Of a DNA stretch of 64,000 nucleotides, positions 1 through 7,063 are shown in pieces (position 1 is the stretch's first letter; each line of letters opens with the position of its first letter). This DNA comes from Cytobacillus sp. FSL H8-0458 (lineage in GTDB: Bacteria; Bacillota; Bacilli; Bacillales; Cytobacillaceae). The stretch is from the NCBI RefSeq assembly GCF_038002165.1, contig NZ_JBBOBR010000001.1:3872001-3936000 (forward strand). The letters are read 5' to 3'. Made by a program: the position numbers and the translations under genes. The notes below the pieces were generated by a model, which saw nothing but the letters and a program-made list of their open reading frames with translations, ran no database searches and was not told the DNA's origin.

Positions 1-105
1 ACGGAGATCCGGACGGAAGCCCAGTCAATTTGATTTTATAATTTTCAGAATATTTATTGAAGGGTATTTCGGATTAATTAGCATTCATTAGGCAATAAAA
101 AGATG

Positions 106-139
106 AAAAAAGCCACAGGAACAAGCCCCATGACTTTTT
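106..139 (-). terminator. Terminator after the transglutaminase-like lipoprotein gene
   Basis: On the minus strand a 9-bp stem (AAAAAGTCA pairing with TGGCTTTTT, with one G-T pair) is followed by a T-run just past the stop codon of the lipoprotein gene. The loop is long (about 14 nt), so it is probably a moderate terminator. Confidence 0.5.
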
Positions 140-144
140 GCAGT

Positions 145-1839
145 TTAGTATGATACACCTGTTCGGCTATGTGTTTTTTCAAACTCCGCTTGTTTCGGAT
201 CAAAGTATTTTTCATTGAAAGCTGCCACGAATTTATCATCCTTAATGTAGCCCGCTCCCCATGTTGGATCCATCGTGAGCCAGCTTCCATCCACTTTCAC
301 TTCAACCCATGCATGCTTCTGCGGCCAGAATCCGCCGAAAGCAGTTCCTTCAATAAAGCGGGCTTCCATGTTGCTGGCCCGAAGCAGAGCAATGGCCAGA
401 TAAGAATAATCCTGGCAGACGCCCGTTTTGGAATCAAGTGTCTTGAGCGCACTATCATCCCAGCTGAAGTCATCTGTTTCGAGCTTATTCACATCATATG
501 AAACGCTCTTCGCGACATAATCATAGACAGCTTTCGCTTTATCCCTTTCACTGCTTATGCCTTCTGTCAGCTCTTGCGCCAATTCAGTAATTTGCGGCGC
601 ATCTGACTGAACGCCTCTTGAAGGAAGCAGATCCCGTTTATCCTCACCTGTGGATTCCACCTCAAATTTGGCAAATCCATAAAAGCGGAAATAATCACTA
701 TTCTCTTCCTTTATCTCCGGCACACTTAGTGTGACTTCATATGTCCCAGGACCAAACCTTAAATAAAAAGAATCATCGAACGTGAAGTCTTCTACAGGGA
801 TAACGTCCAGTGCTTCGTCTTCACCTTTTTTAGTGGTAATGTAAATATGATCTGTTTCAGGACCGAATTCTGCCTGCGGATCAATTTTTCCTTTTACAGA
901 AAAGACACCTTCAGACTTCTCACCGCCATACTGAGGGTATTCAAGCGCCACTCCCCGCTCCTCATATGTTTTAGAAAATTCAATTGGGCTCATCGTCCTA
1001 TCAGACTCGTTGTCTATTAAAATGGTTGTCGCTGTCTGATAGTAATTTTCCCTCTCTTTGTCAGGAACCAGCACCTCAAGCTTGTGCAGGCCTTTTCCGT
1101 AAAATAACGGCACATCATAAGCGAACTTGCCATCTTTAAGCGTAATGACATGCTTCCACATTTCCGATTCCTTATTCAGCTTTAGCATGATTGTATCGCT
1201 GTCTGTCAGACTTCCTGCTTCCCCTTTTAAATTGAATACTTCATTGCCTTTTATATAGCTTGACTCGATATCCAGGTCCAGATCTGCCTCCTGGCCAAAC
1301 GGAGTGAACGTCACATCCCGCTCTGTATCCGGATTCACATTGTATACCGTGAAAGAGGCAAAATCATAATAATAATTCTCACTATCTGTGCTTGGGAGCT
1401 GAACCGTTACCTTATACTCGCCTTCCCCATTAAATAAACGGATGTTCTGCTTGAACTTCCCTTCTTTGATGGGTGCGTAGTATTCAAGATCGTTCCCTGC
1501 CGGTCCATCCTCTGTGGAACGAACCTTGATCCAGGCATAGTCTGATTTGAGATCAGAGTACTTCTCAACCTCTCCCTGCACAGCCACCTTGCCATTTGCC
1601 GCAAACTCCTTATACTCCGGGTTTTTCAGAGCTGCCCCGACTTCCTCGCTGTAAGAAGTCAGCTCAAGGGGTTCAAGCTCAAGTCCCTTATTTTTCTCTT
1701 TAACCAGTTTTTCATATTTGTCTTCTTCCTTTTTCTCCGCTTTGGCTTCTGAACTGCTTTCAGAGCTGCTGCAGGCTGAGAGGAAGAGGAAGCTGGTTAA
1801 TAATACGATTAATATGGTGACGGGGCTTTTCTTTGGCAT
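145..1839 (-). CDS. Lipoprotein with C-terminal transglutaminase-like domain
   Basis: 564 residues. The N-terminus is a lipoprotein signal peptide with lipobox LSAC at about residues 20-23, so the protein should be anchored to the outer face of the membrane. Residues 50-420 look like three repeated beta-sandwich modules; the phrases FNLKGE/FSVKGK and Y..TV.VP recur. Residues 430-564 form a transglutaminase-like (papain-fold) domain. Its Cys-His-Asp triad is visible: C475 in TGVCQDYSYLA, H509 in QKHAWVEV and D524 in LTMDPTWG. Bacterial proteins of this class are mostly peptidases or cross-linking enzymes at the cell wall; the substrate cannot be read from sequence. It is a single gene with its own terminator. 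The ATG start is preceded by an AGGAGGAA-type ribosome binding site. Confidence 0.85.
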   Translation of the reverse strand: MPKKSPVTILIVLLTSFLFLSACSSSESSSEAKAEKKEEDKYEKLVKEKNKGLELEPLELTSYSEEVGAALKNPEYKEFAANGKVAVQGEVEKYSDLKSDYAWIKVRSTEDGPAGNDLEYYAPIKEGKFKQNIRLFNGEGEYKVTVQLPSTDSENYYYDFASFTVYNVNPDTERDVTFTPFGQEADLDLDIESSYIKGNEVFNLKGEAGSLTDSDTIMLKLNKESEMWKHVITLKDGKFAYDVPLFYGKGLHKLEVLVPDKERENYYQTATTILIDNESDRTMSPIEFSKTYEERGVALEYPQYGGEKSEGVFSVKGKIDPQAEFGPETDHIYITTKKGEDEALDVIPVEDFTFDDSFYLRFGPGTYEVTLSVPEIKEENSDYFRFYGFAKFEVESTGEDKRDLLPSRGVQSDAPQITELAQELTEGISSERDKAKAVYDYVAKSVSYDVNKLETDDFSWDDSALKTLDSKTGVCQDYSYLAIALLRASNMEARFIEGTAFGGFWPQKHAWVEVKVDGSWLTMDPTWGAGYIKDDKFVAAFNEKYFDPKQAEFEKTHSRTGVSY

Positions 1840-1900
1840 GGGTTCCTCCTTTTAGTTTCATTAATTGTAAATTTACATACGCATGTTATCCCTTAAAGTT

Positions 1901-2128
1901 TCAGAGACTCTGACCCTTGGCCTTTACACCATTAATTATGGATAATAATAAAATGAGCGCTTCCCACATTAGAGCCAAAACCAGGAGAACTGGGCCTCCT
2001 TCTTCACTCCAGCTCGATTTGTTTATATAGAGAAATAAGATGGCTAAAAACAACACCAAATTACTTTTCCAAAAAAATAAAAAACCTCTGTTAAATCGGA
2101 ATTTCTTTTGCTTCCCTTTTGCAGTCAA
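1901..2128 (-). CDS. Small two-helix membrane protein, function unknown
   Basis: 75 residues with a basic N-terminus (TAKGKQKKFRFNRG) followed by two hydrophobic helices at about residues 17-33 and 45-63. Translation probably starts at a TTG codon after a GGGGGAGAGA ribosome binding site. I do not recognise the family. The pattern (positive inside, two helices, short C-tail) is common for small Bacillus membrane proteins. It lies next to another small membrane gene and is probably co-oriented with it by chance. Confidence 0.5.
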   Translation of the reverse strand: MTAKGKQKKFRFNRGFLFFWKSNLVLFLAILFLYINKSSWSEEGGPVLLVLALMWEALILLLSIINGVKAKGQSL

Positions 2129-2162
2129 AATCTCTCCCCCTCTCCCGGTTATTAACGATGTA

Positions 2163-2534
2163 TTAATTAAAAACAGCCATCAGACTGAAGCCTGTAAAGA
2201 TAAGAAAGAGAAAGAAAAATATAGATGCCAATTTATTAAGAATAATAGGAAGCCTATTTAACATATGCTGAATATGGTAATTCACACCTGAAGTGATAAT
2301 AGCAATATATTTAAAACAATAGTCAAGGAAAGTCCTAGGCTGTTCATACACATTTACTTCATAGAGGGTAATAACTAGTTTTTGAACAAAAATAGAGAAA
2401 AAGGCAAAAACAGCATTTGCTGTAATCATTAGAGCAATATAAGAGCTTGGAATTGGAATATCTATCCCAGTCAGCATTAAAGAAATTAATGTCCATATTA
2501 GAAATACTGCAGTAAAGGCGATTAAATTTTTCAT
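2163..2534 (-). CDS. Small integral membrane protein, function unknown
   Basis: 123 residues from the ATG at 2534, chosen because AAGGAG lies 7 nt upstream; the longer frame extends through the ribosome binding site. The sequence has four hydrophobic helices (about residues 3-22, 30-52, 65-85 and 97-119), with a short charged loop near residue 60 (YEVNVYEQPRTF). I recognise no family motif. The terminator at 2571-2610 separates it from the T7SS effector-like genes upstream, so it is probably an independent unit. Confidence 0.6.
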   Translation of the reverse strand: MKNLIAFTAVFLIWTLISLMLTGIDIPIPSSYIALMITANAVFAFFSIFVQKLVITLYEVNVYEQPRTFLDYCFKYIAIITSGVNYHIQHMLNRLPIILNKLASIFFFLFLIFTGFSLMAVFN

Positions 2535-2570
2535 ATTATTCTCCTTCCGATAGGGAGAGACGGCTGATCT

Positions 2571-2610
2571 CAAAACAAAAGCTCTTTATAGGGGTGACCC
2601 TTAAAGAGCT
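2571..2610 (-). terminator. Terminator closing the DUF5381/effector-like operon
   Basis: On the minus strand AGCTCTTTAAGGG pairs with CCCCTATAAAGAGCT around a 3-nt loop, followed by TTTTGTTTTG. It lies downstream of the second DUF5381-like gene and ends the leftward operon that starts at the WXG100 gene. Confidence 0.75.
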
Positions 2611-2663
2611 GCTCTTCACAGTTCCAATATTCAAAGTTAAAATCAAAAATACTCAGATAAGCT

Positions 2664-3221
2664 TTACTCAATCCTGTGTTCCTGCCTGACATAGTTATCT
2701 TCTTCTCTTAACTTATCGAGGTCGATTTTCCGATCCCATACTTTCCTGGCATTGTCATTCATATAAGGAAAAATGTATTGATCTACAATCACCTGAAAAT
2801 CACCATCATCCAAGAGATTATAGGTGCGAATCTTTATTTTTTGACCATCTAAGGTTTCAATAACAATATCGTTTATAAGGTTTAAAGGATTTCTGACTAA
2901 ATTGATATTACGAATATTACTTATAGGTACCGTATTCTTTTTAGCATTAACGGTTCCCTTTTCACCCGGAACTATTTTAAACAAAACCTTTCCTGGCATG
3001 AATCCAGGCAGGCTCCAAATAGTCAAATGAAGATAGAAGGGAGTGAAAACAATTCCTCCACCAAGATAGAGAAATGAATATTTTGAATTAAACTTCAACC
3101 CATGAATGATTAAGAAGATACATGCAAGCAAAAATCCAACTGTAGCCAAAAATATCCATACATACATGAACTTAGAACCTTTTATGATTACAGTGTCACC
3201 TTTATTCTGAATCATTGACAA
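2664..3221 (-). CDS. DUF5381-like membrane protein (YfjD type), copy 2
   Basis: 185 residues with two N-terminal transmembrane helices (about 18-40 and 50-70) and a soluble C-terminal half. That half carries the block IRNINLVRNPLNLINDIVIET and ends in VWDRKIDLDKL. It is a close paralogue of the adjacent gene at 3274-3831 (most positions identical over the whole length), which indicates a tandem duplication. The layout resembles the YfjD/DUF5381 family, whose genes sit near WXG/LXG loci in Bacillus (family known; role unknown). The position behind a probable T7SS effector makes a membrane-localised immunity role plausible, but this is inference. The start is TTG at 3221 after AAGGGATGAG. Confidence 0.7.
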   Translation of the reverse strand: MSMIQNKGDTVIIKGSKFMYVWIFLATVGFLLACIFLIIHGLKFNSKYSFLYLGGGIVFTPFYLHLTIWSLPGFMPGKVLFKIVPGEKGTVNAKKNTVPISNIRNINLVRNPLNLINDIVIETLDGQKIKIRTYNLLDDGDFQVIVDQYIFPYMNDNARKVWDRKIDLDKLREEDNYVRQEHRIE

Positions 3222-3273
3222 ACTATACTCATCCCTTGGACCCGGCAGAGAAAGAGAGATTCACACATAGACG

Positions 3274-3831
3274 TTATTCAGCCTTTGGTTCTTGCCTCTC
3301 ATAATTAGCCTGCTGCCGAAGATTCTCCAGGTTTATTTTTCGATCCCAAACTTTTTTTGCATTTTCAGTCATATGAGGATATATATATTGGTCAACTATT
3401 ATCTGATAGCGAAAATCACCAATCAGGTTATACGTGCGAATTTTAAACTTTTTATCATTGAAGGTTTCAATAACAATATCATTAATTAAATTTAATGGAT
3501 TCCTTACAAGATCAATGTTTCGAATATCCTTAATTGGAACTGTGCCTTTTTTTGATTTAATCACACCTTTTTCTCCGGGGATAATGGACAGCAAGGTTTT
3601 ACCCGGGATTAGGCCTGGTAAATTCCAAAGGGTGATATAGAGATAAAAAGGAGTGAAAATTATTCCACCGCCAAGATAGAATAAAGAATATTTAGAGTCA
3701 AACTTCAATCCGTGAACAATTAGAAAGATACAGGCTATTAAAAAACCTGCAGTAGCAAGAGACACCAAAACATACATGATGTTTGAACCCTTCACGATAA
3801 TTTCATTATTTTTCTTCTGAACAAGTGACAA
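3274..3831 (-). CDS. DUF5381-like membrane protein (YfjD type), copy 1
   Basis: 185 residues, the same length as the downstream copy. Two hydrophobic helices (about 18-40 and 50-70) are followed by a conserved cytosolic domain with IRNIDLVRNPLNLINDIVIET and a C-terminal VWDRKINLENL. Translation probably begins at a TTG codon after AAAGGAGGGGG, 16 nt downstream of the 264-residue gene, so the two are transcribed together. Sequence differences from copy 2 are concentrated in the linker between the helices and in the C-terminal tail. Duplicated immunity-like genes behind one toxin are a known theme in polymorphic toxin loci, but no activity can be assigned here. Confidence 0.7.
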   Translation of the reverse strand: MSLVQKKNNEIIVKGSNIMYVLVSLATAGFLIACIFLIVHGLKFDSKYSLFYLGGGIIFTPFYLYITLWNLPGLIPGKTLLSIIPGEKGVIKSKKGTVPIKDIRNIDLVRNPLNLINDIVIETFNDKKFKIRTYNLIGDFRYQIIVDQYIYPHMTENAKKVWDRKINLENLRQQANYERQEPKAE

Positions 3832-3846
3832 GCACTGCCCCCTCCT

Positions 3847-4641
3847 TTACATCGAGAGAATTTGATCTTTTGAAAACAGGTTCTTAATCGCTAGTTCATT
3901 TGCCTTCTGGATATTTAGATCAAGGTTCTGGTCTCTTGTTATATACCAAAATCCATCTTTTCCAGGGATAACAAAATGAATGTCTATGAGATCAGGATTA
4001 TTATTGGAGTCATATTTCAAACTCAGCAGACTATCCATTTTTCCGCTTCTCTTAGAAATATCCGCAATAAACTCATTAGCATTATGGCTCTGCAATCTAT
4101 TACTCCATTTAGATATAAGAGATTCTTGGGCAGAAACAGACTGACTTACATCATTTAAAAATTCCTCAAAATCATCATTTTTCAATTTAAATAAAACTTC
4201 GCTTTCCTTAAACAGCGTTTTGAAATCGAAAAATTCACTTATAATTGGAAAAATCTCTTCTTCATTAAGCTTTGTAATCGAATGTACCTGGTGATCATGC
4301 AGTAATCTATGAGAATATATTTCGTCATCTTTAACATGAAACGAGATACTTTGTTCTCCTTCAAGATCTAAGTTGAATTTGGAGGCTTTAACTGTTTTTT
4401 CTGCAGAACTTAATATTTGAATAAAAGGAGTAAATTCTTCTTTTAACTTATATTGCTTATTAACTTCTATTGCCATATTTTTAGCCAGCAAAGAACGAGA
4501 CGCAAACTCAAGCATTAATTTTAATTCAGAATCCTCCAATGCTGGAAAATACGTTTCCTTTAAAGAAATCCCTTGCTCATACAAACCTTCACTATAAAAG
4601 GAAAATATCAATTCTTCTATGCTTAACTGAATCGTTTTCAT
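3847..4641 (-). CDS. Uncharacterised cytosolic protein in T7SS effector-like operon
   Basis: 264 residues, no signal peptide or membrane segment, mixed alpha/beta. The start ATG follows GGAGGCAAT and lies 10 nt after the stop of the 416-residue gene, so the two are an operon. The N-terminal 60 residues are helical and acidic (SIEELIFSFYSEGLYEQGIS). The C-terminal part has strand-like stretches such as GFWYITRDQNLDL. I do not recognise the family. In T7SS toxin loci a cytosolic protein directly behind the cargo gene is often a targeting factor or an immunity protein; either is possible here. Confidence 0.6.
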   Translation of the reverse strand: MKTIQLSIEELIFSFYSEGLYEQGISLKETYFPALEDSELKLMLEFASRSLLAKNMAIEVNKQYKLKEEFTPFIQILSSAEKTVKASKFNLDLEGEQSISFHVKDDEIYSHRLLHDHQVHSITKLNEEEIFPIISEFFDFKTLFKESEVLFKLKNDDFEEFLNDVSQSVSAQESLISKWSNRLQSHNANEFIADISKRSGKMDSLLSLKYDSNNNPDLIDIHFVIPGKDGFWYITRDQNLDLNIQKANELAIKNLFSKDQILSM

Positions 4642-4650
4642 ATTGCCTCC

Positions 4651-5901
4651 TTAAAAAAATGATAATTTTTTGCCGAGGAACCCTTTTGCACCGTCTATTA
4701 AAGAGTCAGCTGTATCCTTCGCCTTTGAAAGCCCTTTTCCAATATCCTTTACCTTTCCAATTGGATCAGCGATCGTTTCTTTAATCTGTTTATTGACCAT
4801 GTCAATTCCTTTGTTAGCTGCATCTAATGCCTTACCAGCTTTCTCAAAACCACCCTTAAATAGCTCAACACCATGGTGAATAGGCTCTTTTAACAGGATA
4901 GCACCTTTTTCAGCAATTCCAGCAGTTAATTTAGCAGCCTGCTCTCCGACAAGGCCGCCTACGAAAGAACCTGCGGCAGCTCCCAAAACTGTACCGACTG
5001 GGCCAACAACACTTCCTAAAGCACCGCCAACTACCGCACCTGCAATTGCACCGCCAGAAATTGCTACAGTATTGTTAACCGCATTTCCAACCGCCTTTGC
5101 ATTTTCACGCTTTAGTACATCTGGGTTATTTCCATACTTAGCGTAATTCTCGGAGATTTTCAGCCCCATTCCGCCTGCTTCCATTATTCCTGTTAATGCA
5201 ACTGTGCTGACAACATTTGCTTTTGCAAATTTTGCTCCTGTTTTAACAAAGGATTTAAACTTTGCTGAATCTGCTGCACCAACCTCCAGAGCACCATATA
5301 ATGCCTTAGAACTATTGGTAAAATTCACAACATCGTCCGGAAGATATTTAGAAATTCTTTTATGAACCAAATCTGCAAGTGGCGCATTTCTATACTTACT
5401 TCTTAAATAAAATGGGTTTAGAAATGCCCTTGCCATTGTTCCAATCTTTTTACTTTCGTCAATTTTATCTGTTACCATCTCAAGTGCCGCCATATGTTTA
5501 TACGAGAAAACACCATCAGCATTCTTTATAAACTGGGTAAACCCCAGCCCATAAAAAGCAAGCTGTTTTGTCATAAGTGCGCCAAGAGCTGTTACAGCAC
5601 CATATTTCTCATACAACTTATACAACCTACCCACAAGGTTATCAGCATCAGAAAATTTATTTGCCACCATGCGCAGGTCTATTTCCATTTCACTAAGCTG
5701 CCCGGTAAGCTGGTTGCCGGTGCCCCATGGATCCCCTACATGATAGAAGCAATGCCTGTATTCCGCCGGAGCGCTGTTAATCAAATCTGCAAGCTCCATA
5801 TGGAGATTTCTGTATTCATCTTCAATTCTGGATAAACGAGTAACCATGTCATTTGCCAGGTCTTCCAGGCGATCCGGATTTACAGAGATTTCATTTCCCA
5901 C
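4651..5901 (-). CDS. Probable T7SS substrate with helical N-domain and glycine-zipper segment
   Basis: 416 residues starting at GTG after AGAGG. Residues 1-110 form a helical domain with WXG/LXG-like heptads (LEDLANDMVTRLSRIEDEYRN) and a motif DPWGTGNQLTGQ. Residues 110-210 are helical with hydrophobic patches. Residues 282-327 form a long glycine-zipper stretch (repeated GxxxG such as GGALGSVVGPVGTVLGAAAG) typical of membrane-inserting sequences. The tail is amphipathic and lysine-rich. It is not a recognisable nuclease or deaminase toxin. Its position behind a WXG100 gene and the complete T7SS operon suggests a secreted substrate that acts on membranes; that activity is inferred only from the zipper. 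Confidence 0.65.
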   Translation of the reverse strand: MGNEISVNPDRLEDLANDMVTRLSRIEDEYRNLHMELADLINSAPAEYRHCFYHVGDPWGTGNQLTGQLSEMEIDLRMVANKFSDADNLVGRLYKLYEKYGAVTALGALMTKQLAFYGLGFTQFIKNADGVFSYKHMAALEMVTDKIDESKKIGTMARAFLNPFYLRSKYRNAPLADLVHKRISKYLPDDVVNFTNSSKALYGALEVGAADSAKFKSFVKTGAKFAKANVVSTVALTGIMEAGGMGLKISENYAKYGNNPDVLKRENAKAVGNAVNNTVAISGGAIAGAVVGGALGSVVGPVGTVLGAAAGSFVGGLVGEQAAKLTAGIAEKGAILLKEPIHHGVELFKGGFEKAGKALDAANKGIDMVNKQIKETIADPIGKVKDIGKGLSKAKDTADSLIDGAKGFLGKKLSFF

Positions 5902-5942
5902 TTCAATACCTCTCTTCTTTTAAAAATTTATGCTAATTTGGT

Positions 5943-6086
5943 TTAAATTAGATTTATAATCTGATAGCCCACTATTAAGACTTGTATTGGCAATATAAAA
6001 AGGTCTCCGCACCCTGGTGCATAATCGCCATCATATCTTTTATTCTTGTCATAAGAACCTTTTTTCTTCTCTTCATTATTAGACAT
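5943..6086 (-). CDS. Possible 47-residue peptide between the WXG100 and glycine-zipper genes
   Basis: A short frame fills the gap between two operon genes. It starts with MSNNEEKKKGSYDKNK, then DYAPGCGDL, and ends in a hydrophobic C-terminus (FILPIQVLIVGYQIINLI). A weak ribosome binding site (GGATGG) lies 6 nt upstream of the ATG. The charged-then-hydrophobic layout would suit a tail-anchored small membrane protein. There is no comparative evidence, so it may be a chance frame. Confidence 0.4.
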   Translation of the reverse strand: MSNNEEKKKGSYDKNKRYDGDYAPGCGDLFILPIQVLIVGYQIINLI

Positions 6087-6112
6087 AAAAACCCATCCAT
6101 TCTTTATATTCT

Positions 6113-6415
6113 TCAATCCGCTTTAAGTCTGGCCAATCTCTCTAATTCTCTTTGTCTTTCAATTTCTTCTCTGACTCTGTCAACTTCATTCGCAGCGCTT
6201 TCCAATTCTCGGCTGATGTTATAGAGGTTATCCGAGTGCCTTTGAAAGAGGACGCCTGCTTCTTCCAATGCCGAATCAAATTTGTCCCTGGCTTTCCCTT
6301 TCCATTCGTCTGCATGGTTTTGGACACTTTGCTTTAGTTTGAATTCCTCTGTTTTAATATCATCTGAAGCTGTCTGAAATACCCTTGCCAGTGCTCTTAC
6401 ATGTGATGAGTTCAT
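6113..6415 (-). CDS. WXG100-family protein (second ESX-like protein)
   Basis: 100 residues, all helical. The hairpin turn W-x-G motif is present at EWKGKARDKF (about residues 37-46), the signature of WXG100 proteins exported by T7SS. After the second helix there is an unusually long charged tail (VDRVREEIERQRELERLARLKAD) that could hold a helix for pairing or export. It is the first gene of the effector-like operon that follows the secretion genes, and is distinct from yukE at 16054. Likely role: export partner of the downstream 416-residue protein. Confidence 0.85.
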   Translation of the reverse strand: MNSSHVRALARVFQTASDDIKTEEFKLKQSVQNHADEWKGKARDKFDSALEEAGVLFQRHSDNLYNISRELESAANEVDRVREEIERQRELERLARLKAD

Positions 6416-6545
6416 TTTGACACCTCATTTTTAAAAATTTTTTATTTAGAGTCTCGTTATTTCTTACATCCCTAATTCTTTATTCTATTTTTAGAGGGCA
6501 GTTATTTGAGAGGAGTTTGCTGAAGAATTTGGTTGCAGTAATTAT

Positions 6546-6574
6546 GTACATGTCTCCAAACCGGAGACATGTAC
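6546..6574. repeat. Perfect 12-bp inverted repeat (hairpin)
   Basis: GTACATGTCTCC and GGAGACATGTAC are separated by 5 nt. It lies immediately after the essA-like stop codon. No T-run follows on either strand, so it is not a standard intrinsic terminator; an mRNA 3'-end processing hairpin or a protein-binding palindrome is possible. Confidence 0.7.
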
Positions 6575-6583
6575 GGGAATTAT

Positions 6584-7063
6584 TTAATTGTCAGCCTGCT
6601 TCGCCATCCTCGGAATAAGGAATCCCATAATTACACCTATGGCAATGACAAGCAGAATAATATAAAGAATCATTAATTTGTTATCCTGTTCAGCGGTTGA
6701 TTGATCCTCCGCTTTGAAAAAGCTTTCCTGTTTCGAATCGGAAAATAGCTGAAGCTGGTCTGCTTTTGCGGTGATGGTATTAGTAGTGGTTTCACCGCCG
6801 TCGAAAAGCTTCTCCTTCACTTCCTTCAAAGGATTCAGGTTCTTTTTTGTAAAAGTAAGATCCTTTTGTTCTTCGGGGATCTCTTTCTTATTTTCATAAA
6901 GCGATTTTTCATGCAAGTAATCGGTATTCTCTTTGAATTCCTTTTTTTCATAGGTATTCGGCGTTACGTTATTAAAGTCAGGGGTCGCCCCGGCGGATTG
7001 GCCAGCCAGCAGCCAAAGTGCCGGGAGCAGAACTATTACTTTAAGGAATCTATTAAGCTTCAT
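6584..7063 (-). CDS. essA: Type VII secretion protein EssA (YueC)
   Basis: 159 residues from the ATG at 7063. This start follows AGGACCAGG and overlaps the end of esaA by 11 nt; the longer frame starts directly on a GAGGG ribosome-binding sequence and is unlikely. It has an N-terminal membrane segment or signal (RFLKVIVLLPALWLLAGQ), a charged extracellular middle part with NTYEKKEF, and a C-terminal helix (LMILYIILLVIAIGVIMGFLIP). EssA is a small membrane component of the Firmicutes T7SS, required for secretion in Staphylococcus and Bacillus (family knowledge). It is the last gene of the conserved yuk/yue cluster. Confidence 0.88.
   Translation of the reverse strand: MKLNRFLKVIVLLPALWLLAGQSAGATPDFNNVTPNTYEKKEFKENTDYLHEKSLYENKKEIPEEQKDLTFTKKNLNPLKEVKEKLFDGGETTTNTITAKADQLQLFSDSKQESFFKAEDQSTAEQDNKLMILYIILLVIAIGVIMGFLIPRMAKQADN

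Noticed and set aside
5982..6224. 80-residue plus-strand frame in the T7SS effector region
   Set aside because: It is antisense to the WXG100 gene and to the short minus-strand ORF at 5943-6086, with no ribosome binding site.
6142..6327. 61-residue frame inside the WXG100 gene
   Set aside because: Same strand, different frame, fully inside a gene with a clear WxG motif.
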